Position numbers and translations under genes: made by a program. This document shows positions 24,801-37,500 of a stretch of DNA of 64,000 nucleotides, piece by piece; within the stretch, counting starts at the first letter, position 1; each line of letters starts with the position of its first letter. Where the stretch lies: assembly GCA_964019135.1 (NCBI GenBank), contig OZ025249.1, positions 13,913,088-13,977,087 on the forward strand, in the 5' to 3' direction. Under the pieces are notes generated by a model. That model saw only the letters and a program-made list of their open reading frames with translations. It did not search any database and was not told the DNA's origin. Source of the DNA: Arenicola marina (taxonomy: Eukaryota; Annelida; Polychaeta; Arenicolidae).

Positions 24801-27800
24801 TGGCACTAGGGCTGTCACGCCGCCTCCATCACTGTGTTGCTGGCACTCGGGCTGTCACGCCGCTTCCGTCACTGTGTAGCTGTCACTCTGGCTCTCACGC
24901 CGCCTCCATCACTGTGTAGGTGGCACTCCGGCTGTCACACCGCCTCCATCACTGTGTAGGTGGCACTCTGGCTGTCACGCCGCCTCCATCACTGTGTAGC
25001 TGGCACTCGGGCTGTCACGCCGCCTCCATCACTGTGTAGCGGGCACTCGGGTTGTCACGCAGTCTCCATCACTGTAGCTGGCACTCTGGCTGACACGCCG
25101 TCTCCATCACTGTGTCGCTGGCACTCAGGCTGTCACGCCGCCTCCATCACTGTGTAGCGGGCACTCGGGCTGTCACGGCGCCTCCATCACTGTGTAGCTG
25201 GCACTCGGGCTGTCACGCCGCCTCCATCACTGAGTAGCTGGCACTCCGGCTGTCGCGTCGCATTCATCACTGTGTAGCTGGCACTCCGGCTGTCACGCAG
25301 CCTCCATCACTGTGTAGCTGGCACTCGGGCTGTCACGCCGCCTCCGTCACTGTGTAGCTGGCGCTTGGGCTGTCACTCCGCCTCCATCACTGTGTAGCTG
25401 GCACTCGGGCTGTCGCTCTGCCTCCATCACTGTGTAGCTAGCACTCCGGCTGTCACGCCGCCTCCAACACTGTGCAGCTGGCACTCGGGCTGTCACGCCG
25501 CTTCCGTCACTGTGTAGCTGTCACTCTGGCTCTCACGCCGCCTCCATCACTATGTAGCTGGCACTCGGGCTGTCACGCCGCCTCCATCACTGTGTAGCTG
25601 GCACTCGGGCTGTCACGCCGCCTCCATCACTGAGTAGCTGGCACTCCGGCTGTCACGCCGCCTTCATCACTGTGTAGCTGGCACTCGGGCTGTCACGCCG
25701 TCTCCATCACTGTGTCGCTGGCACTCAGGCTGTCACGCCGCCTCCATCACTCTGTAGCGGGCACTCGGGCTGTCACGGCGCCTCCATCACTGTGTAGCTG
25801 GCACTCGGGCTGTCACGCCGCTTCCATCACTGAGTAGCTGGCACTCCGGCTGTCGCGTCGCATTCATCACTGTGTAGTTGGCACTCCGGCTGTCACGCAG
25901 CCTCCATCACTGTGTAGCTGGCACTCGGGCTGTCACGCCGCCTCCATCACTGTGTAGCTGGCACTCCGGCTGTCACGCCGCCTCCGTCACTGTGTAGCTG
26001 GCACTCGGGCTGTCACGCCGCCTCCATCACTGTGTAGCGGGCACTCGGGTCGTCACGCCGCCTCCATCACTGTGTAGCGGGCACTCGGGCTGTCACGGCG
26101 CCTCCATCACTGAGTAGCTGGCACTCCGGCTGTCGCGTCGCATTCATCACTGTGTAGCTGGCACTCCGGCTGTCACGCAGCATCCATCACTGTGTAGCTG
26201 GCACTCGGGCTGTCACGCCGCCTCCGTCACTGTGTAGCTGGCACTCGGGCTGTCACGCCGCCTCCATCACTGTGTAGGTGGCACTCTGGCTGTCACGCCG
26301 CCTCCATCACTGTTTCGCTGGTACTCGGGCTGTCACGCCGCCTCCATCACTGTGTATCTGGCATTCGGGCTGTCACGCTGCCTCCATGCCCCTGTAGCTG
26401 GCACTCTGGCTGTCGCTCTACCTCCATCACTGTGCAGCTGGCACTCCGGCTGTCACGCCGCCTCCATCACTGTGCAGGTGGCACTCTGGCTGTCACGCCG
26501 CCTCCATCACTGTGTAGCTGGCATTCGGGCTGTCACGCCGTCTCCATCACTGTGTCGCTGGCACTCAGGCTGTCACGCCGCCTCTATCACTGTGTAGGTG
26601 GCTCTCTGGCTGTCACGCCGCCTCCATCACTGTGTAGCTGGTACTCGGGCTGTCACGCCGCCTCCATCACTGTGTATCTGGCATTCGGGCTGTCACGCCG
26701 TCTCCATCACTGTGTTGCTGGCACTCAGGCTGTCACGCCGCTTCCATCACTGTGTAGCTGGCACTCGGGCTGTCACACCGCCTCCATCACTGTGTAGCTG
26801 GCACTCGGGCTGTCACGCTGCCTCCATCCCCCTGTAGCTGGCACTCTGGCTGTCGCTCTGCCTCCATCACTGTGTAGCTAGCACTCCGGCTGTCATGCCG
26901 CCTCCAACACTGTGCAGCTGGCACTCGGGCTGTCACGCCGCTTCCGTCACTGTGTAGCTGTCACTCTGGCTCTCACGCCGCCTCCATCACTGTCTAGCTG
27001 GAACTCGGGCGGTCGCGTCGCCTTCATCACTGTATAGCTGGCGCTTGGGCTGTCACTCCGCCTCCATCACCGTGTAGCTGGCACTCGGGCTGTCATGCCG
27101 CCTCCAACACTGTGCAGCTGGCACTCCGGCTGTCACGCCGCTTCCGTCACTGTGTAGCTGTCACTCGGGCCTTCACGCCGCCTCCATCACTGTGTAGCTG
27201 GCACTCCGGCTGTCACACCGCCTCCATCACTGTGTAGGTGGCACTCGGGCTGTCACGGCGCCTCCATCACTGTGCAGCTGGCACTCCGGCTGTCACGCCG
27301 CCTCCATCACTGTGTAGCTGGTACTCGGGCTGTCATGCCGCCTCCATCACTGTGTAGCTGGCATTCGGGCTGTCACGTCGCCTCCATCACTATGTAGCGG
27401 GCACTCGGGTTGTCACGCGGTCTCCATCTCTGTAGCTGGCACTCAGGCTGTCACGCCGCCTCCATCATTGTGTAGCTGGCACTCGGACTGTCATGCCGCT
27501 TCCGTCACTGTGTAGCTGTCACTCGGGCCCTCACGCCGCCTCCATCACTGTGTAGCTGGCACTCCGGCTGTCACACCGCCTCCATCACTGTGTAGGTGGC
27601 ACTCTGGCTGTCACGCCGCCTCCATCACTGTGTAGCTGGCATTCGGGCGGTCACGCTGCCCCCATCACTGTGTAGCGGGCACTCGGGCTGTCACGCCGCC
27701 TCCATCACTTTGTAGCTGGCACTCTGGCTGTTACGCCGCCTCCATCACTGTAGCTGGCACTAGGGCTGTCACGCCGCCTCCATCACTGTGTTGCTGGCAC
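21850..27800 (+). repeat. About 2.99 kb tandem duplication
   Basis: Variant order from about 21,850 to 24,840 repeats from about 24,841 to 27,800 at an offset of 2,992-2,994 bp (21,968/24,960, 23,438/26,432, 23,604/26,598). Around 27,480 the right copy has lost about one monomer, which lowers the offset towards the end. Its right copy is itself part of the 4.8-4.9 kb duplication. Confidence 0.8.
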
Positions 27801-30800
27801 TCGGGCTGTCACGCCGCCTCCATCACTGTGTAGCTGGCACTCGGGCTGTCACGCCGCCTCCATCACTCGGTAGCTGGCGCTCGGGCTGCCACGCCGCCTC
27901 CATCACTGTGTAGCTGGCACTCTGGCTGTGACGCCGCCTCCATCACTGTGTAGCGGGCACTCGGGTTGTCACGCAGTCTCCATCACTGTAGCTAGCACTC
28001 CGGCTGTCACGCCGTCTCCATCACTGTGTCGCTGGCACTCAGGCTGGCACGCCGCCTCCATCACTGTGTAGCTGGCACTCGGGCTGTCACGCCGCCTCCA
28101 ACACTGTGCAGCTGGCACTCCGGCTGTAACGCCGCTTCGGTCAATGTGTAGCTGTCACTCAGGCCCTCACGCCGCCTCCATCACTGTGTAGCTGGCACTC
28201 CGGCTGTCACACCGCCTCCATCACTGTGTAGGTGGCACTCTGGCTGTCACGCCGCCTCCATCACTGTGTCGCTGGTACTCGGGCTGTCACGCCGCCTCCA
28301 TCACTGTGTAGCTGGCACTCGGGCTGTCATGCCGCCTCCATCACTGTGCAGCTGGCACTCCGGCTGTCACGCCGCTTCCGTCACTGTGTAGCTTTCACTC
28401 GGGCCCTCACGCCGCCTCCATCACTGTGTAGTTGGCACCCCGGCTGTCACACCGCCTCCATCACTGTGCAGGTGGCACTCTGGCTGTCACGGGGCCTCCA
28501 TCACTGTGTAGCTGGTACTCGGGCTGTCACGCCGTCTCCATCACTGTGTCGCTGGCACTCAGGCTGTCACGCCGCCTCTATCACTGTGTAGGTGGCTCTC
28601 TGGCTGTCACGCCGCCTCCATCACTGTGTAGCTGGCACTCGGGCTGTCACGCCGCCTCCATCACTGTGTATCTGGCATTCGGGCTGTCACGCTGCCTCCA
28701 TGCCCCTGTAGCTGGCACTCTGGCTGTCGCTCTACCTCCATCACTGTGTAGCTAGCACTCCGGCTGTCATGCCGCCTCCAACACTGTGCAGCTGGCACTC
28801 GGGCTGTCACGCCGCTTCCGTCACTGTGTAGCTGTCACTCTGGCTCTCACGCCGCCTCCATCACTGTCTAGCTGGAACTCGGGCGGTCGCGTCGCCTTCA
28901 TCACTGTATAGCTGGCGCTTGGGCTGTCACTCCGCCTCCATCACTGTGTAGCTGGCACTCGGGCTGTCATGCCGCCTCCAACACTGTGCAGCTGGCACCC
29001 CGGCTGTCACGCCGCTTCCGTCACTGTGTAGCTGTCACTCGGGCCTTCACGCCACCTCCATCACTGTGTAGCTGGCACTCCGGCTGTCACACCGCCTCCA
29101 TCACTGTGTAGGTGGCACTCGGGCTGTCACGGCGCCTCCATCACTGTGCAGCTGGCACTCCGGCTGTCACGCCGCCTCCATCACTGTGTAGCTGGCACTC
29201 GGGCTGTCATGCCGCCTCCATCACTGTGTAGCTGGCATTCGGGCTGTCACGTCGCCTCCATCACTATGTAGCGGGCACTCGGGTTGTCACGCAGTCTCCA
29301 TCACTGTAGCTGGCACTCGGGCTGTCACGCCGCCTCCATCACTGTGTAGCTGGCACTCGGGCTGTCATGCCGCCTCCAACACTGTGCAACTGGCACTCCG
29401 GCTGTCACGCCGCTTCCGTCACTGTGTAGCTGTCACTCGACCCCTCACGCCGCCTCCATCACTGTGTAGCTGGCACTCCGGCTGTCACACCGCCTCCATC
29501 ACTGTGTAGGTGGCACTCTGGCTGTCACGCCGCCTCCATCACTGTGTAGCTGGCATTCGGGCTGTCACGCCGCCTCCAACACTGTGCAGCTGGCACTCCG
29601 GCTGTCATGCCGCTTCCGTCACTGTGTATCTGTCACTCGGGCCCTCACGCCGCCTCCATCACTGTGTAGCTGGCACTCCGGCTGTCACACCGCCTCCATC
29701 ACTGTGTAGGTGGCACTCTGGTTGTCACGCCGGATCCATCACTGTGCAGCTGGCACTCGGGCTGTTACGCCGCCTCCATCACTGTGTAGCTGGCACTCTG
29801 GCTGTTACGCCGCCTCCATCACTGTAGCTGGCACTAGGGCTGTCACGCCGCCTCCATCACTGTGTAGCGGGCACTCGGGTTGTCACGCAGTCTCCATCAC
29901 TGTAGCTGGCACTCTGGCTGACACGCCGTCTCCATCACTGTGTCGCTGGCACTCAGGCTGTCACGCCGCCTCCATCACTGTGTAGCGGGCACTCGGGCTG
30001 TCACGGCGCCTCCATCACTGTGTAGCTGGCACTCGGGCTGTCACGCCGCCTCCATCACTGAGTAGCTGGCACTCCGGCTGTCGCGTCGCATTCATCACTG
30101 TGTAGCTGGCACTCCGGCTGTCACGCAGCCTCCATCACTGTGTAGCTGGCACTCGGGCTGTCACGCCGCCTCCGTCACTGTGTAGCTGGCGCTTGGGCTG
30201 TCACTCCGCCTCCATCACTGTGTAGCTGGCACTCGGGCTGTCGCTCTGCCTCCATCACTGTGTAGCTAGCACTCCGGCTGTCACGCCGCCTCCAACACTG
30301 TGCAGCTGGCACTCGGGCTGTCACGCCGCTTCCGTCACTGTGTAGCTGTCACTCTGGCTCTCACGCCGCCTCCATCACTATGTAGCTGGCACTCGGGCTG
30401 TCACGCCGCCTCCATCACTGTGTAGCTGGCACTCGGGCTGTCACGCCGCCTCCATCACTGAGTAGCTGGCACTCCGGCTGTCACGCCGCCTTCATCACTG
30501 TGTAGCTGGCACTCGGGCTGTCACGCCGTCTCCATCACTGTGTCGCTGGCACTCAGGCTGTCACGCCGCCTCCATCACTCTGTAGCGGGCACTCGGGCTG
30601 TCACGGCGCCTCCATCACTGTGTAGCTGGCACTCGGGCTGTCACGCCGCTTCCATCACTGAGTAGCTGGCACTCCGGCTGTCGCGTCGCATTCATCACTG
30701 TGTAGTTGGCACTCCGGCTGTCACGCAGCCTCCATCACTGTGTAGCTGGCACTCGGGCTGTCACGCCGCCTCCATCACTGTGTAGCTGGCACTCCGGCTG

Positions 30801-33800
30801 TCACGCCGCCTCCGTCACTGTGTAGCTGGCACTCGGGCTGTCACGCCGCCTCCATCACTGTGTAGCGGGCACTCGGGTCGTCACGCAGTCTCCATCACTG
30901 TAGCTGGCACTCGGGCTGTCACGTTGTCTCCATCACTGTGTCGCTGGCACTCAGGCTGTCACGCCGCCTCCATCACTGTGTAGCGGGCACTCGGGCTGTC
31001 ACGGCGCCTCCATCACTGTGTAGCTGACACTCGGGCTGTCACGCCGCCTCCATCACTGAGTAGCTGGCACTCCGGCTGTCGCGTCGCATTCATCACTGTG
31101 TAGCTGGCACTCCGGCTGTCACGCAGCCTCCATCACTGTGTAGCTGGCACTCGGGCTGTCACGCCGCCTCCGTCACTGTGTAGCTGGCACTCGGGCTGTC
31201 ACGCCGCCTCCATCACTGTGTAGGTGGCACTCTGGCTGTCACGCCGCCTCCATCACTGTTTCGCTGGTACTCGGGCTGTCACGCCGCCTCCATCACTGTG
31301 TATCTGGCATTCGGGCTGTCACGCTGCCTCCATGCCCCTGTAGCTGGCACTCTGGCTGTCGCTCTACCTCCATCACTGTGCAGCTGGCACTCCGGCTGTC
31401 ACGCCGCCTCCATCACTGTGCAGGTGGCACTCTGGCTGTCACGCCGCCTCCATCACTGTGTAGCTGGCATTCGGGCTGTCACGCCGTCTCCATCACTGTG
31501 TCGCTGGCACTCAGGCTGTCACGCCGCCTCTATCACTGTGTAGGTGGCTCTCTGGCTGTCACGCCGCCTCCATCACTGTGTAGCTGGTACTCGGGCTGTC
31601 ACGCCGCCTCCATCACTGTGTATCTGGCATTCGGGCTGTCACGCCGTCTCCATCACTGTGTTGCTGGCACTCAGGCTGTCACGCCGCTTCCATCACTGTG
31701 TAGCTGGCACTCGGGCTGTCACACCGCCTCCATCACTGTGTAGCTGGCACTCGGGCTGTCACGCTGCCTCCATCCCCCTGTAGCTGGCACTCTGGCTGTC
31801 GCTCTGCCTCCATCACTGTGTAGCTAGCACTCCGGCTGTCATGCCGCCTCCAACACTGTGCAGCTGGCACTCGGGCTGTCACGCCGCTTCCGTCACTGTG
31901 TAGCTGTCACTCTGGCTCTCACGCCGCCTCCATCACTGTCTAGCTGGAACTCGGGCGGTCGCGTCGCCTTCATCACTGTATAGCTGGCGCTTGGGCTGTC
32001 ACTCCGCCTCCATCACCGTGTAGCTGGCACTCGGGCTGTCATGCCGCCTCCAACACTGTGCAGCTGGCACTCCGGCTGTCACGCCGCTTCCGTCACTGTG
32101 TAGCTGTCACTCGGGCCTTCACGCCGCCTCCATCACTGTGTAGCTGGCACTCCGGCTGTCACACCGCCTCCATCACTGTGTAGGTGGCACTCGGGCTGTC
32201 ACGGCGCCTCCATCACTGTGCAGCTGGCACTCCGGCTGTCACGCCGCCTCCATCACTGTGTAGCTGGTACTCGGGCTGTCATGCCGCCTCCATCACTGTG
32301 TAGCTGGCATTCGGGCTGTCACGTCGCCTCCATCACTATGTAGCGGGCACTCGGGTTGTCACGCGGTCTCCATCTCTGTAGCTGGCACTCAGGCTGTCAC
32401 GCCGCCTCCATCATTGTGTAGCTGGCACTCGGACTGTCATGCCGCTTCCGTCACTGTGTAGCTGTCACTCGGGCCCTCACGCCGCCTCCATCACTGTGTA
32501 GCTGGCACTCCGGCTGTCACACCGCCTCCATCACTGTGTAGGTGGCACTCTGGCTGTCACGCCGCCTCCATCACTGTGTAGCTGGCATTCGGGCGGTCAC
32601 GCTGCCCCCATCACTGTGTAGCGGGCACTCGGGCTGTCACGCCGCCTCCATCACTTTGTAGCTGGCACTCTGGCTGTTACGCCGCCTCCATCACTGTAGC
32701 TGGCACTAGGGCTGTCACGCCGCCTCCATCACTGTGTTGCTGGCACTCGGGCTGTCACGCCGCCTCCATCACTGTGTAGCTGGCACTCGGGCTGTCACGC
32801 CGCCTCCATCACTCGGTAGCTGGCGCTCGGGCTGCCACGCCGCCTCCATCACTGTGTAGCTGGCACTCTGGCTGTGACGCCGCCTCCATCACTGTGTAGC
32901 GGGCACTCGGGTTGTCACGCAGTCTCCATCACTGTAGCTAGCACTCCGGCTGTCACGCCGTCTCCATCACTGTGTCGCTGGCACTCAGGCTGGCACGCCG
33001 CCTCCATCACTGTGTAGCTGGCACTCGGGCTGTCACGCCGCCTCCAACACTGTGCAGCTGGCACTCCGGCTGTCACACCGCCTCCATCACTGTGTAGGTG
33101 GCACTCTGGCTGTCACGCCGCCTCCATCACTGTGTCGCTGGTACTCGGGCTGTCACGCCGCCTCCATCACTGTGTAGCTGGCACTCGGGCTGTCATGCCG
33201 CCTCCATCACTGTGCAGCTGGCACTCCGGCTGTCACGCCGCTTCCGTCACTGTGTAGCTTTCACTCGGGCCCTCACGCCGCCTCCATCACTGTGTAGTTG
33301 GCACTCCGGCTGTCACACCGCCTCCATCACTGTGCAGGTGGCACTCTGGCTGTCACGGGGCCTCCATCACTGTGTAGCTGGTACTCGGGCTGTCACGCCG
33401 TCTCCATCACTGTGTCGCTGGCACTCAGGCTGTCACGCCGCCTCTATCACTGTGTAGGTGGCTCTCTGGCTGTCACGCCGCCTCCATCACTGTGTAGCTG
33501 GCACTCGGGCTGTCACGCCGCCTCCATCACTGTGTATCTGGCATTCGGGCTGTCACGCTGCCTCCATGCCCCTGTAGCTGGCACTCTGGCTGTCGCTCTA
33601 CCTCCATCACTGTGTAGCTAGCACTCCGGCTGTCATGCCGCCTCCAACACTGTGCAGCTGGCACTCGGGCTGTCACGCCGCTTCCGTCACTGTGTAGCTG
33701 TCACTCGGGCCTTCACGCCACCTCCATCACTGTGTAGCTGGCACTCCGGCTGTCACACCGCCTCCATCACTGTGTAGGTGGCACTCGGGCTGTCACGGCG

Positions 33801-34530
33801 CCTCCATCACTGTGCAGCTGGCACTCCGGCTGTCACGCCGCCTCCATCACTGTGTAGCTGGCACTCGGGCTGTCATGCCGCCTCCATCACTGTGTAGCTG
33901 GCATTCGGGCTGTCACGTCGCCTCCATCACTATGTAGCGGGCACTCGGGTTGTCACGCAGTCTCCATCACTGTAGCTGGCACTCGGGCTGTCACGCCGCC
34001 TCCATCACTGTGTAGCTGGCACTCGGGCTGTCATGCCGCCTCCAACACTGTGCAACTGGCACTCCGGCTGTCACGCCGCTTCCGTCACTGTGTAGCTGTC
34101 ACTCGACCCCTCACGCCGCCTCCATCACTGTGTAGCTGGCACTCCGGCTGTCACACCGCCTCCATCACTGTGTAGGTGGCACTCTGGCTGTCACGCCGCC
34201 TCCATCACTGTGTAGCTGGCATTCGGGCTGTCACGCCGCCTCCAACACTGTGCAGCTGGCACTCCGGCTGTCATGCCGCTTCCGTCACTGTGTATCTGTC
34301 ACTCGGGCCCTCACGCCGCCTCCATCACTGTGTAGCTGGCACTCCGGCTGTCACACCGCCTCCATCACTGTGTAGGTGGCACTCTGGTTGTCACGCCGCA
34401 TCCATCACTGTGCAGCTGGCACTCGGGCTGTTACGCCGCCTCCATCACTGTGTAGCTGGCACTCTGGCTGTTACGCCGCCTCCATCACTGTAGCTGGCAC
34501 TAGGGCTGTCACGCCGCCTCCATCACTGTG
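25030..34530 (+). repeat. 4.8-4.9 kb tandem duplication
   Basis: About 25,030-29,860 repeats as about 29,861-34,530. Offsets are 4,828 bp at the left (25,157/29,985), 4,946 bp in the middle (26,352/31,298), 4,866 bp (28,232/33,098) and 4,666 bp (29,510/34,176). The steps of +118, -80 and -200 bp correspond to one 38-mer plus two 40-mers, two 40-mers and five 40-mers. The two copies share rare variants such as CCGGATCCATC / CCGCATCCATC near 29,731 and 34,400. Confidence 0.8.
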
Positions 34531-37500
34531 TAGCGGGCACTCGGGTTGTCACGCAGTCTCCATCACTGTAGCTAGCACTCCGGCTGTCACGCCGTCTCCA
34601 TCACTGTGTCGCTGGCACTCAGGCTGGCACGCCGCCTCCATCACTGTGTAGCTGGCACTCGGGCTGTCACGCCGCCTCCAACACTGTGCAGCTGGCACTC
34701 CGGCTGTAACGCCGCTTCGGTCAATGTGTAGCTGTCACTCAGGCCCTCACGCCGCCTCCATCACTGTGTAGCTGGCACTCCGGCTGTCACACCGCCTCCA
34801 TCACTGTGTAGGTGGCACTCTGGCTGTCACGCCGCCTCCATCACTGTGTCGCTGGTACTCGGGCTGTCACGCCGCCTCCATCACTGTGTAGCTGGCACTC
34901 GGGCTGTCATGCCGCCTCCATCACTGTGCAGCTGGCACTCCGGCTGTCACGCCGCTTCCGTCACTGTGTAGCTTTCACTCGGGCCCTCACGCCGCCTCCA
35001 TCACTGTGTAGTTGGCACTCCGGCTGTCACACCGCCTCCATCACTGTGCAGGTGGCACTCTGGCTGTCACGGGGCCTCCATCACTGTGTAGCTGGTACTC
35101 GGGCTGTCACGCCGTCTCCATCACTGTGTCGCTGGCACTCAGGCTGTCACGCCGCCTCTATCACTGTGTAGGTGGCTCTCTGGCTGTCACGCCGCCTCCA
35201 TCACTGTGTAGCTGGCACTCGGGCTGTCACGCCGCCTCCATCACTGTGTATCTGGCATTCGGGCTGTCACGCCGTCTCCATCACTGTGTTGCTGGCACTC
35301 AGGCTGTCACGCCGCCTCCATCACTGTGTAGCTGGCACTCGGGCTGTCACACCGCCTCCATCACTGTGTAGCTGGCACTCGGGCTGTCACGCTGCCTCCA
35401 TGCCCCTGTAGCTGGCACTCTGGCTGTCGCTCTACCTCCATCCCTGTGTAGCTAGCACTCCGGCTGTCATGCCGCCTCCAACACTGTGCAGCTGGCACTC
35501 GGGCTGTCACGCCGCTTCCGTCACTGTGTAGCTGTCACTCTGGCTCTCACGCCGCCTCCATCACTGTCTAGCTGGAACTCGGGCGGTCGCGTCGCCTTCA
35601 TCACTGTATAGCTGGCGCTTGGGCTGTCACTCCGCCTCCATCACTGTGTAGCTGGCACTCGGGCTGTCATGCCGCCTCCAACACTGTGCAGCTGGCACCC
35701 CGGCTGTCACGCCGCTTCCGTCACTGTGTAGCTGTCACTCGGGCCTTCACGCCACCTCCATCACTGTGTAGGTGGCACTCGGGCTGTCACGGCGCCTCCA
35801 TCACTGTGCAGCTGGCACTCCGGCTGTCACGCCGCCTCCATCACTGTGTAGCTGGTACTCGGGCTGTCATGCCGCCTCCATCACTGTGTAGCTGGCATTC
35901 GGGCTGTCACGTCGCCTCCATCACTATGTAGCGGGCACTCGGGTTGTCACGCAGTCTCCATCACTGTAGCTGGCACTCGGGCTGTCACGCCGCCTCCATC
36001 ACTGTGTAGCTGGCACTCGGGCAGTCATGCCGCCTCCAACACTGTGCAACTGGCACTCCGGCTGTCACGCCGCTTCCGTCACTGTGTAGCTGTCACTCGA
36101 CCCCTCACGCCGCCTCCATCACTGTGTAGCTGGCACTCCGGCTGTCACACCGCCTCCATCACTGTGTAGGTGGCACTCTGGCTGTCACGCCGCCTCCATC
36201 ACTGTGTAGCTGGCATTCGGGCTGTCACGCCGCCTCCAACACTGTGCAGCTGGCACTCCGGCTGTCATGCCGCTTCCGTCACTGTGTAGCTGTCACTCGG
36301 GCCCTCACGCCGCCTCCATCACTGTGTAGCTGGCACTCCGGCTGTCACACCGCCTCCATCACTGTGTAGGTGGCACTCTGGTTGTCACGCCGCCTCCATC
36401 ACTGTGCAGCTGGCACTCGGGCTGTTACGCCGCCTCCATCACTGTGTAGCTGGCACTCTGGCTGTTACGCCGCCTCCATCACTGTAGCTGGCACTAGGGC
36501 TGTCACGCCGCCTCCATCACTGTGTTGCTGGCACTCCGGCTGTCACGCCGCCTCCATCACTGTGTAGCTGGCACTCGGGCTGTCACGCCGCCTCCATCAC
36601 TCGGTAGCTGGCACTCGGGCTGTCACGCCGCCTCCATCACTGTGTAGCTGGCACTCTGGCTGTCACTCCGCCTCCATCACTGTGTAGCGGGCACTCGGGT
36701 TGTCACGCAGTCTCCATCACTGTAGCTGGCACTCCGGCTGTCACGCCGTCTCCATCACTGTGTAGCTGGCACCCGGGCTGTCACGCCGCCTCCATCACTG
36801 TGTAGCTGGCACTCGGGCTGTCACGCCGCCTCCAACACCGGGCAGCTGGCACTCCGGCTGTCACGCCGCTTCTGTCAATGTGTAGCTGTCACTCGGGCCC
36901 TCACGCTGCCTCCATCACTGTGTAGCTGGCACTCCGGCTGTCGCACCGTCTCCATCACTGTGTAGCTGGCACTCTGGCTGTCACGCGGCCTCCATCACTG
37001 TAGCTGGTACTCGGGCTGTCACGCCGCCTCCATCACTGTGTAGGTGGCACTCTGGCTGTCACGCCGCCTCTATCACTGTGTAGGGGGCACTCTGGCTGTC
37101 ACGCGGCCTCCATCACTGTGTAGCGGGTACTCGGGCTGTCACGCCGCCTCCATCACTGTGTAGCTGGCATTCGGGCTGTCACGCCGTCTCCATCACTGTG
37201 TCGCTGGCACTCAGGCTGTCACGCCGCCTCTATCACTGTGTAGGTGGCACTCTGGCTGTCACGCCGCCTCCATCACTGTGTATCTGGCATTCAGGCTGTC
37301 ACGCCATCTCTATCACTGTGTCGCTGGCACTCAGGCTGTCACGCCGCCTCCATCACTGTGTAGCTTGCACTCGGGCTGTCACACCGCCTCCATCACGGAG
37401 TAGCTGGCACTCGGGCTGTCACGCCGCCTCCATCACTGTGTAGCTGGAACTCGGGCTGTCGCGTCGCCTTCATCACTGTATAGCTGGCGCTTGGGCTGTC